Positions 5,852 to 6,139 of a stretch of 6,139 nucleotides of DNA are shown piece after piece (position 1 is the stretch's first letter; each line of letters begins with the position of its first letter). A model generated the notes under the pieces. That model saw only the letters and a program-made list of their open reading frames with translations. It was not told where the DNA came from and did no database searches. Origin of the DNA: Ekhidna sp. (GTDB taxonomy: Bacteria; Bacteroidota; Bacteroidia; Cytophagales; Cyclobacteriaceae); contig JAPPDO010000276.1 of the NCBI GenBank assembly GCA_028821635.1, forward strand, positions 1-6,139. The letters are read 5' to 3'. The position numbers and the translations under genes are program-made.

Positions 5852-6139
5852 CTACTCCCTCACAAACTTCAACAAATGCCCGTCCGGTAGCTGCACGAGG
5901 TACAAGCCGCTGTGCAGGGACGCTATGTCCATTTGGGTGTTGGTGGGGCCTTTCAGCAGTGGCTTGCCACTCAAACTTAGTAGTTGGAACGTGCCTCTGA
6001 TCGGAGATCGCACCTCCAGATAGCGGCCCGAAGGGTTGGGGAAGATAACTGCTTCCTCCGTATCCTCTGCTCCCAACGGGGCCTCCTCATCGTCATCATT
6101 CACCATGACCGTTGCCGAAGCAGTGCTCCCTACCGTGTA
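5852..6139 (-). CDS. C-terminal part of a T9SS-secreted surface protein (type A sorting domain), cut by right edge
   Basis: The frame is open from the right edge to TAG at 5852-5854, giving the last 95 residues of a longer protein. The in-frame ATG at 6106 is internal, because coding continues upstream of it. The final 65 or so residues form a type IX secretion C-terminal sorting domain: VIFPNPSGRYLEV, a middle strand with FQLLSLSGKPLL, then MDIASLHSGLYLVQL and a closing GHLLKFVRE. Such domains direct export across the outer membrane by the Por/T9SS machinery and are usually removed on attachment or release. Before it lies an acidic linker (DDDEE...EDTEE), preceded by VGSTASATVMVNDDD, which looks like the last strand of a Calx-beta-like or similar adhesin repeat. 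Hand-counted GC is about 57% over 5871-6130, well above the carotenoid genes (about 40% in one crtY line). The main function is outside the window. Confidence 0.85.
   Translation of the reverse strand, partial: YTVGSTASATVMVNDDDEEAPLGAEDTEEAVIFPNPSGRYLEVRSPIRGTFQLLSLSGKPLLKGPTNTQMDIASLHSGLYLVQLPDGHLLKFVRE

Noticed and set aside
5852..6106. Complete 84-residue gene starting at ATG 6106
   Set aside because: The frame stays open for 11 more codons to the edge and encodes what looks like the end of a repeat domain; sorting domains do not occur alone without a cargo.

Overview
The window looks like chromosomal DNA of a pigmented member of the Bacteroidota, possibly Cytophagales-like. The phylum call rests on three things: a C-terminal type IX secretion (T9SS) sorting domain at the right edge, a Bacteroidota-type set of monocyclic-carotenoid genes, and genes without recognisable Shine-Dalgarno sequences. 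The rank below phylum is a guess.

Layout, left to right. (1) 1-1124, minus strand: the N-terminal 374 residues of an STT3/PglB-type oligosaccharyltransferase, cut by the left edge. (2) 1125-1340: a divergent intergenic region. (3) 1341-4575, plus strand: three tightly packed genes, crtD (1-hydroxycarotenoid 3,4-desaturase), cruF (carotenoid 1,2-hydratase) and crtY (lycopene cyclase). crtD and cruF abut with no gap, and cruF and crtY overlap by 20 bp. (4) 4555-5262, minus strand: a CrtA-family carotenoid oxygenase, converging on crtY with a 21-bp overlap. (5) 5263-5851: a long non-coding stretch. It holds a degenerate tandem array with a period of exactly 21 bp and a T-tract at the same place in every unit, followed by a terminator hairpin. 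(6) 5852-6139, minus strand: the C-terminal end of a T9SS-secreted, probably adhesin-like surface protein, cut by the right edge and clearly richer in GC.

The four carotenoid genes form a coherent late pathway. CrtY closes one end of lycopene to give gamma-carotene, CruF hydrates the open psi end, CrtD desaturates the hydroxylated end at C3-C4, and the CrtA-family enzyme oxidises C2. This is the end-group chemistry of saproxanthin/myxol/flexixanthin-type pigments. Early genes (crtB, crtI) and ring-decorating genes (crtZ, crtW) are not in the window. The most unusual elements are the helically phased 21-bp T-tract array at 5605-5818 and the PglB-like oligosaccharyltransferase in a Bacteroidota context.
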